NCBI GenBank assembly: GCA_964407665.1
Contig: CAYOWK010000045.1
Coordinates: 1-31,252, forward strand
Length of the DNA stretch: 31,252 bases
Direction of reading: 5' to 3'
Origin: CAYOWK01 sp964407665
Lineage (GTDB): Bacteria > Pseudomonadota > Alphaproteobacteria > Caulobacterales > Hyphomonadaceae
Part shown: piece by piece, positions 8,752 through 15,935 of the stretch
How positions within the stretch are numbered: the first letter of the stretch is position 1
How the letters are laid out: each line of letters begins with the position of its first letter
Notes under the pieces: model-generated
The model's database searches: none
What the model was told of the DNA's origin: nothing
Seen by the model: the letters and a program-made list of their open reading frames with translations, nothing else
Made by a program: the position numbers and the translations under genes

Positions 8752-8785
8752 CTTCCGTGTCCTGACGTGGGGTACTGAGACCGCC

Positions 8786-9613
8786 TCAGGCAGCCTTCAC
8801 GGCCTTCTGGACCAGCTTGTAGAGGCCGCGGCGTTCCTGGGCGGGCTCGAAGCTCTGCGAGACGCCGATAACGGTTTCAGCGGCCCCGAGAATGAGGAAG
8901 CCGCCGGGGTTCAGCTGGGCGGCCATGCGGTCGAGGATGCCGGTCTTGGTCGGCGGATCGAAATAGATCAGTACGTTGCGGCAGAAGATGACGTCGAATT
9001 TGCCTAGGCCGGCGGTCGGTTCGAGCAGGTTCTGCTTGCGGAAGTTGACCATGCCGCGCAGCCGTTCGGAAACGCGCCACTGGTCGTCCTGCTGCGTGAA
9101 GTACTGCATCAGCATCTGGATAGGCAGACCGCGCTGGACTTCGAACTGGGTGAACAGGCCCTGGCGGGCGCGCTCGAGGCAGCGGTCGGAAATGTCGGTG
9201 GCGATGATCTCGACGGGCACGCCGCCGGTCAGCTGCGGGTTCTGGTCCAGCAGCATGGCGATGGAGTACGGCTCCTGTCCGGTCGAGCACGCGGCGCACC
9301 AGATGCGGATGCGCTGGCCGCGGCGCGAGGGCGCGAGCGACGGGAGCACGGCTTCCTTGAGATGCTCGAACGGCGTCTTGTCGCGGAAGAAGAAGGTCTC
9401 GTTGGTGGTCATCGCATCGACGACCTGCGCGATCAGGCGTTCCTCGCGGCGGCTGCGGACGACCGAGACGAGATCGTCGAGGGACGGCAAACCTTCCTTG
9501 CGGGCCAGCGGCGAGAGCCGGCTCTCCAGCAGGTACATCTTGTCGGCGGTGAGGACGATGCCCGCACGCTGCTTGACCAGCTGGGAGATGAACTCAAAAT
9601 CCTGGCTATTCAT
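8786..9613 (-). CDS. cheR: Chemoreceptor methyltransferase CheR
   Basis: The 275-residue enzyme transfers methyl groups from S-adenosylmethionine to glutamates on chemoreceptors. The N-terminal helical domain (about 1-75) ends in MTTNETFFFRD, a CheR signature. The SAM-binding part carries IRIWCAACSTGQEPYSIAM (about 103-121), EIIATDIS and FDVIFCRNVLIYFD, then the family C-terminus GGFLILGAAET. The ATG overlaps the cheB stop by one base (TGATG), and GGAGAAGG within the end of cheB serves as ribosome binding site, so the two are translationally coupled. This is the last gene of the operon. The only receptor in the window has no visible C-terminal pentapeptide tether for it. Confidence 0.96.
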   Translation of the reverse strand: MNSQDFEFISQLVKQRAGIVLTADKMYLLESRLSPLARKEGLPSLDDLVSVVRSRREERLIAQVVDAMTTNETFFFRDKTPFEHLKEAVLPSLAPSRRGQRIRIWCAACSTGQEPYSIAMLLDQNPQLTGGVPVEIIATDISDRCLERARQGLFTQFEVQRGLPIQMLMQYFTQQDDQWRVSERLRGMVNFRKQNLLEPTAGLGKFDVIFCRNVLIYFDPPTKTGILDRMAAQLNPGGFLILGAAETVIGVSQSFEPAQERRGLYKLVQKAVKAA

Positions 9614-10701
9614 CAGCCTTCTCCGTTCATCAGGCTGAGCGCGTGCTGGCTCAGTTCGGCCAGCGGTTTCACAGCTTCGGCGTAGCCCGCCGTGGCGACA
9701 GCGCCCGGCATGCCCCAGACAACGCTTGTCGATTCATCCTGCACAATGACGCGTCCGCCCGCCTGCACGACGTGCTGGGCGCCCGTGCGGCCGTCTGATC
9801 CCATACCGGTCAGGACAACAGCCAGCAGGCGCGATCCGAAGGTCTGCGCTGCAGTCTCGAAGAGAGGGTCGGCGGCCGGGCGGCAGAAATTGACGGCTTC
9901 GCCCTTGTCGATGCGGATCACCTTGCCCGGTCCGATGCGCATGTGGAAATCGCCAGGCGCGAGCAGCAGCGTGCTGTTGGTGAGAACGTCGCCGTCCTTC
10001 CCCTCCCGACAGGGACGGCCAACGGCCTGACCCAGCTTCTCCGCGAAGACCGGCGTGAACGCCGCGGGCATGTGCTGCACGATCAGGATCGGCGCATCGA
10101 TGCGTTTTGCGATGGGCTGGAGGAATGCCTGGAGCGCAGCAGGACCGCCTGTCGAGGCTGCGATGACCAGCGCCTGCGGACGGCCCGGAGAGCGCATCGG
10201 CGCGGGGCGCAGGCGAAGGGCTGGAGAGGGAGCGCGCTGGGCGCCCGGTGCGCTGGCCTGCACCTTGCGGCCGCCGAGCGCCATGATCTTTTCGATCAGT
10301 TCGCGGCGATAGGCTTCGGCGCCGCCCAGGGACGATGCTTCGGGCTTGGCGACATAGTCGGCGGCGCCGAGCGACAGCGCCTTGAGGGTGACGTCGGCGC
10401 CCTTGCTGGTCAGGCTGGACGCCATGACGATATGGGCGTTCGGGGCGGCTTTCCGGAGCAGGGGCAGCGCCTCGAGGCCGTCCATGCGCGGCATCTCGAC
10501 ATCAAGCAGGATGATGTCGGGGTTGCTGGCGGCGGCGTCCGCGATGGCCTGCTGGCCGTCGGCGCACACCTTCACCAGTTCAATGCGGTGCGCCTCGGTC
10601 TCGAGCCAGCGGCGCGTAAGGCCGCGAACGACCGCGCTGTCATCGACCACCATCACACGGATGCGGCGGTCGGCGGGTTTGTTGGGTATTGCTGTGGACA
10701 C
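9613..10701 (-). CDS. cheB: Chemoreceptor methylesterase CheB
   Basis: The 362-residue protein has an N-terminal receiver (about 13-135) with the acidic pair Asp20-Asp21, phospho-acceptor Asp67 in ILLDVEMP and Lys119. A proline-rich linker (about 147-175) joins it to the methylesterase domain. The catalytic triad is Ser183 in AASTGG, His210 in QHMP and the Asp of TGMGSDG near the C-terminus. Phosphorylation by CheA activates removal of methyl groups, and sometimes deamidation, on receptors. The start codon is GTG (10701-10699) with GGAG eight bases upstream. It follows cheY by 23 bases and overlaps cheR by one. Confidence 0.96.
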   Translation of the reverse strand: MSTAIPNKPADRRIRVMVVDDSAVVRGLTRRWLETEAHRIELVKVCADGQQAIADAAASNPDIILLDVEMPRMDGLEALPLLRKAAPNAHIVMASSLTSKGADVTLKALSLGAADYVAKPEASSLGGAEAYRRELIEKIMALGGRKVQASAPGAQRAPSPALRLRPAPMRSPGRPQALVIAASTGGPAALQAFLQPIAKRIDAPILIVQHMPAAFTPVFAEKLGQAVGRPCREGKDGDVLTNSTLLLAPGDFHMRIGPGKVIRIDKGEAVNFCRPAADPLFETAAQTFGSRLLAVVLTGMGSDGRTGAQHVVQAGGRVIVQDESTSVVWGMPGAVATAGYAEAVKPLAELSQHALSLMNGEG

Positions 10702-10724
10702 GCTGGGTACTCCGCGTCTCTGGC

Positions 10725-11093
10725 CTAAACGAGGCCGACCTCGGAGAACTTGGCTTCGATGATCTCGCTGTCGAACGGCTTCATGATGTACTCGTTCGCG
10801 CCGGAGCGCATGGCTTCGGCGATGTGGGACATGTCGTTCTCCGTGGTGCAGAACACCACCAGCGGAACGTCGCCGCCGGGCTCGCGGCGGAGCGCGCGCA
10901 GGAAGTCGATGCCGTTCATGACCGGCATGTTCCAGTCGAGCAGCACCACATCCGGCATTTCGGCGCGGCAGCGGTCGAGCGCCTGCTGACCGTCGGCGGC
11001 CTCGTCTGCGAGGAAGCGCAGATCCTCCACGATGCGGCGCGCGACTTTCCGGACGACCCGGCTGTCATCGACGATCAGGCAGCGTTTGTTCAT
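10725..11093 (-). CDS. cheY: Single-domain response regulator CheY
   Basis: The 122-residue stand-alone receiver has all active-site residues: Asp9-Asp10, phospho-acceptor Asp53 in VVLLDWNMP, the Thr in FCTTEND and the Lys in YIMKPFD. It should be phosphorylated by the CheA of this operon. In an alphaproteobacterium with a CtrA relay a single-domain receiver may act on the flagellar motor, as a phosphate sink, or as an input to kinases, as DivK does. WNMP after the acceptor is typical of CheY rather than DivK. The ATG has GGGGA seven bases upstream. The gene lies 30 bases after cheW. Confidence 0.94.
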   Translation of the reverse strand: MNKRCLIVDDSRVVRKVARRIVEDLRFLADEAADGQQALDRCRAEMPDVVLLDWNMPVMNGIDFLRALRREPGGDVPLVVFCTTENDMSHIAEAMRSGANEYIMKPFDSEIIEAKFSEVGLV

Positions 11094-11123
11094 GTGCGTT
11101 TCCCCAGGTCCTGTTTCGATCCG

Positions 11124-11582
11124 TCAGGCTGCAAGCGCTTCGCCCTGGTCGGGCGTAGACAGCATGCGGTCGATATCCATGATCACGAGCAGGTTGTTCT
11201 TGAGGCGGTAGACGCCCTTCGAGACGCTGGCCCAGACGCGGTCGAGGTTGACCGGGTTTTCCTGCATGTCCTCTTCCTCAAGACGGACGACTTCGCCGAT
11301 CTCGTCGATGATGAGGCCGAAGCTTTCGCCGTCACGCTCGACGCCGATGGCCAACTCCTTCTCCCGAGCCTGTTCCCGCGAGAGCGGCGGCAGGCCGAGG
11401 CGCGAGCGGGCATTGATCGCCGTGACGATCCGGCCGCGAAGGTTGAGGACACCCGCGATCTCGGACGACGACAGCGGCACCGGCGTCATGTTTGCCGGGC
11501 GGAAGACGTCGTGGATCTCGGACACGCTGGCGCCGAAGATTTGGCCGCCAATCTTGAACGTGACGTACTCTTTCTCGCTCAC
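11124..11582 (-). CDS. cheW: Chemotaxis coupling protein CheW
   Basis: The 152-residue protein is a single CheW SH3-like domain that bridges receptors and CheA. It reads EYVTFKIGGQIFGASVSEIHDVF, then VLNLRGRIVTAINARSRLGLP (the conserved 'NLRG.ivpvidlr..lg'), then FGLIIDEIGEVVRL. The start is GTG (11582-11580), overlapping the TGA of cheA in a GTGA quadruplet, so the two are translationally coupled and should be made in fixed ratio. An ATG inside the conserved first strands would truncate the fold. Confidence 0.95.
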   Translation of the reverse strand: MSEKEYVTFKIGGQIFGASVSEIHDVFRPANMTPVPLSSSEIAGVLNLRGRIVTAINARSRLGLPPLSREQAREKELAIGVERDGESFGLIIDEIGEVVRLEEEDMQENPVNLDRVWASVSKGVYRLKNNLLVIMDIDRMLSTPDQGEALAA

Positions 11583-14290
11583 GCTGCTTCCCTCCGCATA
11601 CGGATAGCCTGGTCAAGCGCGGCCAGCAGCGCGTGGCGATCCGACTTCGGCACCACGTATTTATCCGACATTGTATCTGGCTGACGGCTGGACAGCGGGA
11701 TCAGTGGCGCAGGACCGGACACGTAGCCGTCCATCCGCTCGAGCTGTTTCAGATCGTCGCTGTCCGCCAGCACGGCATCGAAGATGGTTCCCTGGCTGAG
11801 GGTGCGGCTTGCAGAGCCGGCGTCCTCGGCAACGGTGACCTCGTAACCGGCCGCCATGATGAGCGGGGCGAGCATGTTGCGGAAGAAGGGGTGCGATTCG
11901 ACCAGCAGAACCTTCTGCTTGACCTTCTTGCGGCCCGTGGTGGAGGCGGCTTCGGCCCAGTAGGGATCCGCCTGCCCAAGATAGTAGCCGATATCGACGA
12001 TGCCTGTGGACTTGCCCTTGAGGACGGCCGTGCCGAGCACGCCGGGGGTGGCGTCCGCAAGCTGCAGTTCGAGGTTCTCTTCCACGATGTCGAGGATCTC
12101 GTCGACCGCGAGACCGATGACGCTCTCGCCCTGGCTGAACACGAGGACCGGCTGGCGGCCTTCGCGGCGGAGGGCGTGGGGCCCTTCGGCGTGGACCAGC
12201 GGCATGAGCTTGCCGCGGTACTGGACCACGGGTCCGCGATGGGTGCTTTCGAAGGTCGTCGCGTCGAGGTCCTCGAGGCGGGTGACGAGGCTGAGCGGGC
12301 AACCGCGCGGCTCGGCGCCGCCGGCGCGGAAGAGAAGCAGGCTCATGCGTTCTCCGGTTTCAGCAGACGCCGCGGCCACGACCTGTTCGTTGCGCGCCAC
12401 ACGGCGGACCGAGCGCTCGACGTCGGAGACCGACTTGGCGACGCCGTTCGGGTCGAGGATCATGATCACCGCGCCGTCGCCGAGGATCGTGGCGCCGGAA
12501 TACTGGGCGAGCTGGCCAAGACGCTTGGAGAGCGGTTTGACCACGATTTCCTCGGTGTCGAAGACCTGGTCGACGATGAGGCCGAAGCGCGTGTCGCCAA
12601 CCTGCATGACAACAACATAGGCCAGAGCGTCGCCATCAACCGGGCCGGTCGCGCTGCCGATGCCGAGCACGTCGGAGAGACCGACCAGCGGCAGAAGCTT
12701 GTCGCGCAGGCGCAGGACGCGCGTGCTCTTGATGTACTCGATCTTGTGCTCGCAGCGGGCGCCGGCCCGGACAAGCTCGACAACCGACAGCTGCGGAACC
12801 GCGAAGCGGTGCTCGCCGACGCCGACGATCAGCGCCGAGATGATGGCGAGCGTCAGCGGGATCTTGATCATGAAGGTCGTGCCCTCGCCCTGCTTGGCGC
12901 GCAGGTCGATGGTGCCGCCGATCAGCTCGACGTTGGTCTTGACGACATCCATGCCGACGCCGCGGCCGGACATGTTGGTGATCTTGGCAGCCGTCGAGAA
13001 GCCCGGCGCGAAGATCAGGCGATGAACCTGCTGGTCCGTCATGGTGTGGGCTTCGGCGGGGTCGATGATGCCCTTCTCGATCGCCTTGGCGCGGATGCGT
13101 TCCGTACGCAGGCCGGCGCCGTCATCGGAGACCTCGATGATGATGTGGCCGCCCTCGTGATAGGCGCGCAGCGTGATCGTGCCGGTCTCGGGCTTGCCGG
13201 CGGCGAGGCGGTCGGCAGGGCTTTCGACGCCATGATCGCACGAGTTGCGGATCATGTGGGTCAGCGGATCCTTGATCAGCTCGAGAACCTGACGGTCGAG
13301 TTCGGTCGACTCGCCTTCCATGACGAGGTCGATCTTCTTGGTGAGGTCCTGGCTGGCGTCACGGACGATCCGCGGCAGCTTCTTCCAGGCAGAACCGATG
13401 GGCTGCATGCGCGTCTTCATCACGCATTCCTGCAGCTCGGCCGTGATTCCGGAGAGCCGCTGCAGCGGCGTCTTGAACTCCGAATCATCGACGGTGCGCA
13501 GCATTTGCATCAGCTGGTTGCGGGTCAGCACCAGCTCCGAGACCATCGTCATGAGGCCTTCGAGCACATCGACGTTGACGCGGATGGTGTTGCCGCCAAT
13601 GCCGCCGCCCTTCTTGCCGTCCATGTCGTCAAATTCGCTGACCGGCAGGGCCGTGGTCGGCTTGGCGTTCTGGATCTCGGCCGGGCCGTCGACAGAGGCG
13701 AAGGCGGCTTCGAGTTCCGCGAGCGAGACTTCGCCCGGGCGCAGGAAGCGCTTCTGGTCCGCATCCCAGCGGCCCTGTCCCTGCCCGGCTTCGGCGATCT
13801 CTGGATCCTCGGAGAAATCGACAACGGGCTCGGGGGCCGGAGGCGGCGGAGGCGGGGGCGGCGCGGCGCGAACGGCCACGGGAGCAGCGGCCACAGGCGC
13901 GGAGCCGCCGAGGCGGCCTTCGGCGGCTTCTTCAAGAAGGTGAATCAGGTCGCGGTCGTCGCCGTCCGGCTCGACGCCTTCCTCACCGAGGTGATTGAGC
14001 AGCGCCTTGATCTGGTCGATGCTCTGCAGGACGATGGTCACAGCCGCCGGCGAGACCTTCAGCGTCCCGTCCCGGAAGCGGCCCAGCAGCGTCTCACCGG
14101 CATGGGCGACCGCTTCAAGGCGCGGCAGCCCGAGGAACCCGCAGGTTCCCTTGATGGTGTGGACCAGCCTGAAAATATTGTTCAGCGTGTCCTTGTCCTG
14201 GGGATTGTTCTCGAAACGGACAAGTTCCGTATCGATCACATCCAGGCTTTCCGACGTTTCGGTCAGGAATTCGCTGAGAAGATCATCCAT
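11579..14290 (-). CDS. cheA: Hybrid chemotaxis kinase CheA with second CheW domain and divergent receiver
   Basis: The 903-residue histidine kinase has these domains in order. An HPt (P1) domain has the phosphorylatable His44 in FRLVHTIKGTCGFLG. A low-complexity Pro/Ala linker (about 130-170) stands where P2 might be. A P3 dimer helix pair (about 235-300) follows, then a P4 ATPase with THMIRNSCDHGVE (N box), SDDGAGL and GRGVGMDVV, then a P5 CheW-like domain. After that come a second CheW-like segment (from about RMSLLLFRAGG to TGIVDIGYYL) and a receiver-like end of about 110 residues. The receiver has VES where an acidic DD/ED pair is expected, but keeps an Asp in AVLAD, a Ser in PLSS and a Lys in VPKSD. 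Its catalytic competence is doubtful. It is the second gene of the operon. Confidence 0.96.
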   Translation of the reverse strand: MDDLLSEFLTETSESLDVIDTELVRFENNPQDKDTLNNIFRLVHTIKGTCGFLGLPRLEAVAHAGETLLGRFRDGTLKVSPAAVTIVLQSIDQIKALLNHLGEEGVEPDGDDRDLIHLLEEAAEGRLGGSAPVAAAPVAVRAAPPPPPPPPAPEPVVDFSEDPEIAEAGQGQGRWDADQKRFLRPGEVSLAELEAAFASVDGPAEIQNAKPTTALPVSEFDDMDGKKGGGIGGNTIRVNVDVLEGLMTMVSELVLTRNQLMQMLRTVDDSEFKTPLQRLSGITAELQECVMKTRMQPIGSAWKKLPRIVRDASQDLTKKIDLVMEGESTELDRQVLELIKDPLTHMIRNSCDHGVESPADRLAAGKPETGTITLRAYHEGGHIIIEVSDDGAGLRTERIRAKAIEKGIIDPAEAHTMTDQQVHRLIFAPGFSTAAKITNMSGRGVGMDVVKTNVELIGGTIDLRAKQGEGTTFMIKIPLTLAIISALIVGVGEHRFAVPQLSVVELVRAGARCEHKIEYIKSTRVLRLRDKLLPLVGLSDVLGIGSATGPVDGDALAYVVVMQVGDTRFGLIVDQVFDTEEIVVKPLSKRLGQLAQYSGATILGDGAVIMILDPNGVAKSVSDVERSVRRVARNEQVVAAASAETGERMSLLLFRAGGAEPRGCPLSLVTRLEDLDATTFESTHRGPVVQYRGKLMPLVHAEGPHALRREGRQPVLVFSQGESVIGLAVDEILDIVEENLELQLADATPGVLGTAVLKGKSTGIVDIGYYLGQADPYWAEAASTTGRKKVKQKVLLVESHPFFRNMLAPLIMAAGYEVTVAEDAGSASRTLSQGTIFDAVLADSDDLKQLERMDGYVSGPAPLIPLSSRQPDTMSDKYVVPKSDRHALLAALDQAIRMRREAA

Positions 14291-14438
14291 GTCGACGCTC
14301 GCCCGTCCCTGTCGCGCGGTCGCAAGCGCCGCACCATGGAGTTCAGGAAAGCGCGGATCAGGTTAACATTTTGCTGCCGGATCGAAGAGACCCCATTCAT
14401 TTTCGGGTAGCTCGACGTAAATTTCGGCGCCTGGCACG

Positions 14439-15086
14439 TTAAGGAACGGCGAGCGGGCCCCTTGCGATCAACCCGGTACCGCCAGCGAACGGTTTGGCCG
14501 CCAGCGTCAGGCCGGTTTCCTGGGCCAGAACCCTGGTAAACATCGGATGGATCGCTCCCCCGCCCCATCCGCGGGGCGGCTCACGGCCATCAAGCGCGTC
14601 CAGTACATCGGGACGCAGGGATCCGGGCAGGCCGGCTGCAACGGCCTCAAGCACCAGCTCGCCGCCCTCCTCGCGGGACTGGATGCTGACGCGCCCGCTC
14701 TTTGCGACGGGTTCCTTGGCCAGGTAGATCATGTTGAGAAGAACACGCAGCTGGCGGTTGCTGATGCGCTGCGTCTCGAGTTTCCACTCCGGCGCAGGCT
14801 TGGCGATGGCGGCAAAGACCGCATCGACCATGCGACGGGCCTCCATGAGGTTGGCCTGATCGTCGTTGATGGCTTGCGATCCCAGCGCCATGCGCATGAA
14901 GGCTATCTTCGCGGCGATCGTGCGGATCTGGTCCTGCAGGAGCTTTTCGCCATCGGACCGCATGCCGCCGCCCATCGCGTCGTCGAAGGCCATCTCGGCG
15001 CCGCTCATGAGTCCCTGAACGGGCGAAGCGAGGTCATGGAGAACCATGGACGCGACGTAAGACGCGAGCTTCGACGAATCCATCAT
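14439..15086 (-). CDS. chpT: ChpT-type histidine phosphotransferase
   Basis: The 215-residue product resembles ChpT (the DUF2328/HPTransfase family), a dimeric pseudo-kinase that relays phosphate from CckA to CtrA and CpdR. The phosphorylation helix reads SMVLHDLASPVQGLMSG with His17 and the HD..SP motif of ChpT. The second helix contains KIAFMRMALGSQ, close to the ChpT 'f.R.aFGa' segment. The C-terminal half resembles a HATPase fold without N or G boxes. ChpT proteins are usually a little longer at the N-terminus. It is the first gene of the che operon, 148 bases before cheA. It could be the cell's only ChpT or a paralogue serving CheA; sequence alone does not decide. Confidence 0.8.
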   Translation of the reverse strand: MMDSSKLASYVASMVLHDLASPVQGLMSGAEMAFDDAMGGGMRSDGEKLLQDQIRTIAAKIAFMRMALGSQAINDDQANLMEARRMVDAVFAAIAKPAPEWKLETQRISNRQLRVLLNMIYLAKEPVAKSGRVSIQSREEGGELVLEAVAAGLPGSLRPDVLDALDGREPPRGWGGGAIHPMFTRVLAQETGLTLAAKPFAGGTGLIARGPLAVP

Positions 15087-15213
15087 GGCGCGATCAACCC
15101 CGCAGGCCGCTTAGAGAAGGGCGGAACCTAGCCGATCCGAGTCTCGCTCCCCAAGCGAAAATTGGGTGACATCCCTGTTTGTCCGAACGATGCATCCGGC
15201 CTGAACGAAAGAA

Positions 15214-15245
15214 GCCCCGGCGAGCGGATCGCGCAACGCCGGGGC
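15214..15245 (-). terminator. Terminator after ydbL
   Basis: gccccggcg (15214-15222) pairs with cgccggggc (15237-15245) around a 14-nt loop, 23 bases past the ydbL stop. On the minus strand the stem is followed by ttctttcgttc, a T-rich tail. The gene beyond (chpT-like) is on the same strand, so this separates the ydb operon from the che operon. Confidence 0.78.
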
Positions 15246-15268
15246 CCCTATTTTCACAGCAGAAAACG

Positions 15269-15625
15269 CTACTTCGGCGTCCAGGGCAGCGAAGCGCCCG
15301 GTTTGATGACTTCGCCGGGCTTCGCGCGCCCGATCAGCTTTTCGGCCGTCAGCCCGGCGACCTGCTCGGGCGTCACGCCCTGCTCCTTCGCCAGTTTCTG
15401 GTAGAGCGCGAGGCGTTTGGAATTCACCTCCGTCACATAGCGGCGAACTTCCGGCGTGGCCTTGGCCTCGTCCGCAATGCCGACATAGCCGGAGTACATT
15501 TCCCCCACGATCTTCTGCGCCTTGGCCTGATCGAGCACGGCGGCGTCCTGGGCGTAGGCGACAGAGAGGGCGGCGGCGGCGAACATCGCCACAAAGGCCG
15601 CAAGGATTGTCCTGAAGAATGTCAT
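15269..15625 (-). CDS. ydbL: YdbL family periplasmic protein (DUF1318)
   Basis: The 118-residue product has a cleavable signal peptide (hydrophobic residues 5-22, ending AYAQ). The mature part carries the DUF1318 features: an Ala/Gln-rich helix, KIVGEMYSGYVGIAD, VRRYVTEVNSKRLALYQKLAKEQGVTPEQV and a short tail. In E. coli YdbL is encoded with YdbH and YnbE and is thought to assist assembly of the YdbH-YnbE intermembrane bridge. The same order is kept here. A strong ribosome site (GGGGAGGG) starts within the stop region of ynbE, only 14 bases upstream, so coupling is likely. Confidence 0.88.
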   Translation of the reverse strand: MTFFRTILAAFVAMFAAAALSVAYAQDAAVLDQAKAQKIVGEMYSGYVGIADEAKATPEVRRYVTEVNSKRLALYQKLAKEQGVTPEQVAGLTAEKLIGRAKPGEVIKPGASLPWTPK

Positions 15626-15639
15626 GGTGCTTCCCTCCC

Positions 15640-15840
15640 CTAGAAGATGTCGGGGTTGTTGGCGATCAGGTCCTCGACGTCCTTGTCGAGCTTGATCCGG
15701 ACTTCCTGGTCGATCTTGACGTTGAGATTGATCTCGATCGGCTTGTCGGGCGCCTGCAGCTTCAGGGTCGGCGTGCAGGCCGCTGAGGCCACGACAAGGG
15801 CGATTGCCCCCGCCGCCGCCAGATTTCGATAGTTCGGCAT
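15640..15840 (-). CDS. ynbE: YnbE family outer-membrane lipoprotein
   Basis: The 66-residue lipoprotein has a signal peptide ending in ASAAC, then TPTLKLQAPDKPIEINLNVKIDQEVRIKLDKDVEDLI. The run 'kPIeinlNvkIdqevrikld' is the YnbE signature. In E. coli YnbE multimers extend the beta-groove of YdbH to the outer membrane. In-frame starts further upstream exist, but GGAG lies six bases before the ATG at 15840 and this start leaves a proper signal peptide. It lies 95 bases after ydbH and 14 before ydbL. Confidence 0.9.
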   Translation of the reverse strand: MPNYRNLAAAGAIALVVASAACTPTLKLQAPDKPIEINLNVKIDQEVRIKLDKDVEDLIANNPDIF

Positions 15841-15935
15841 AGGTTGCTCCATGTGATCCGGCGCTCGCAGCATCACTGTGTTAACGTCTGGCGCGGCTTG
15901 ACGTTCGTCAATCATCCGGCGCGGTGCAAAAGCTG

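Noticed and set aside
11633..14410. Open frame of 925 codons on the plus strand, antisense to cheA
   Set aside because: The minus strand holds an unmistakable CheA in the same place. The plus frame is low complexity (Asp, Arg, Gly, Ala, Val rich), without domain or ribosome site, as expected from GC-rich codon bias.
14363..14442. TTAA motifs between the chpT-like gene and cheA as a CtrA site
   Set aside because: They are about 70 bases apart and are single half-sites, which occur by chance.
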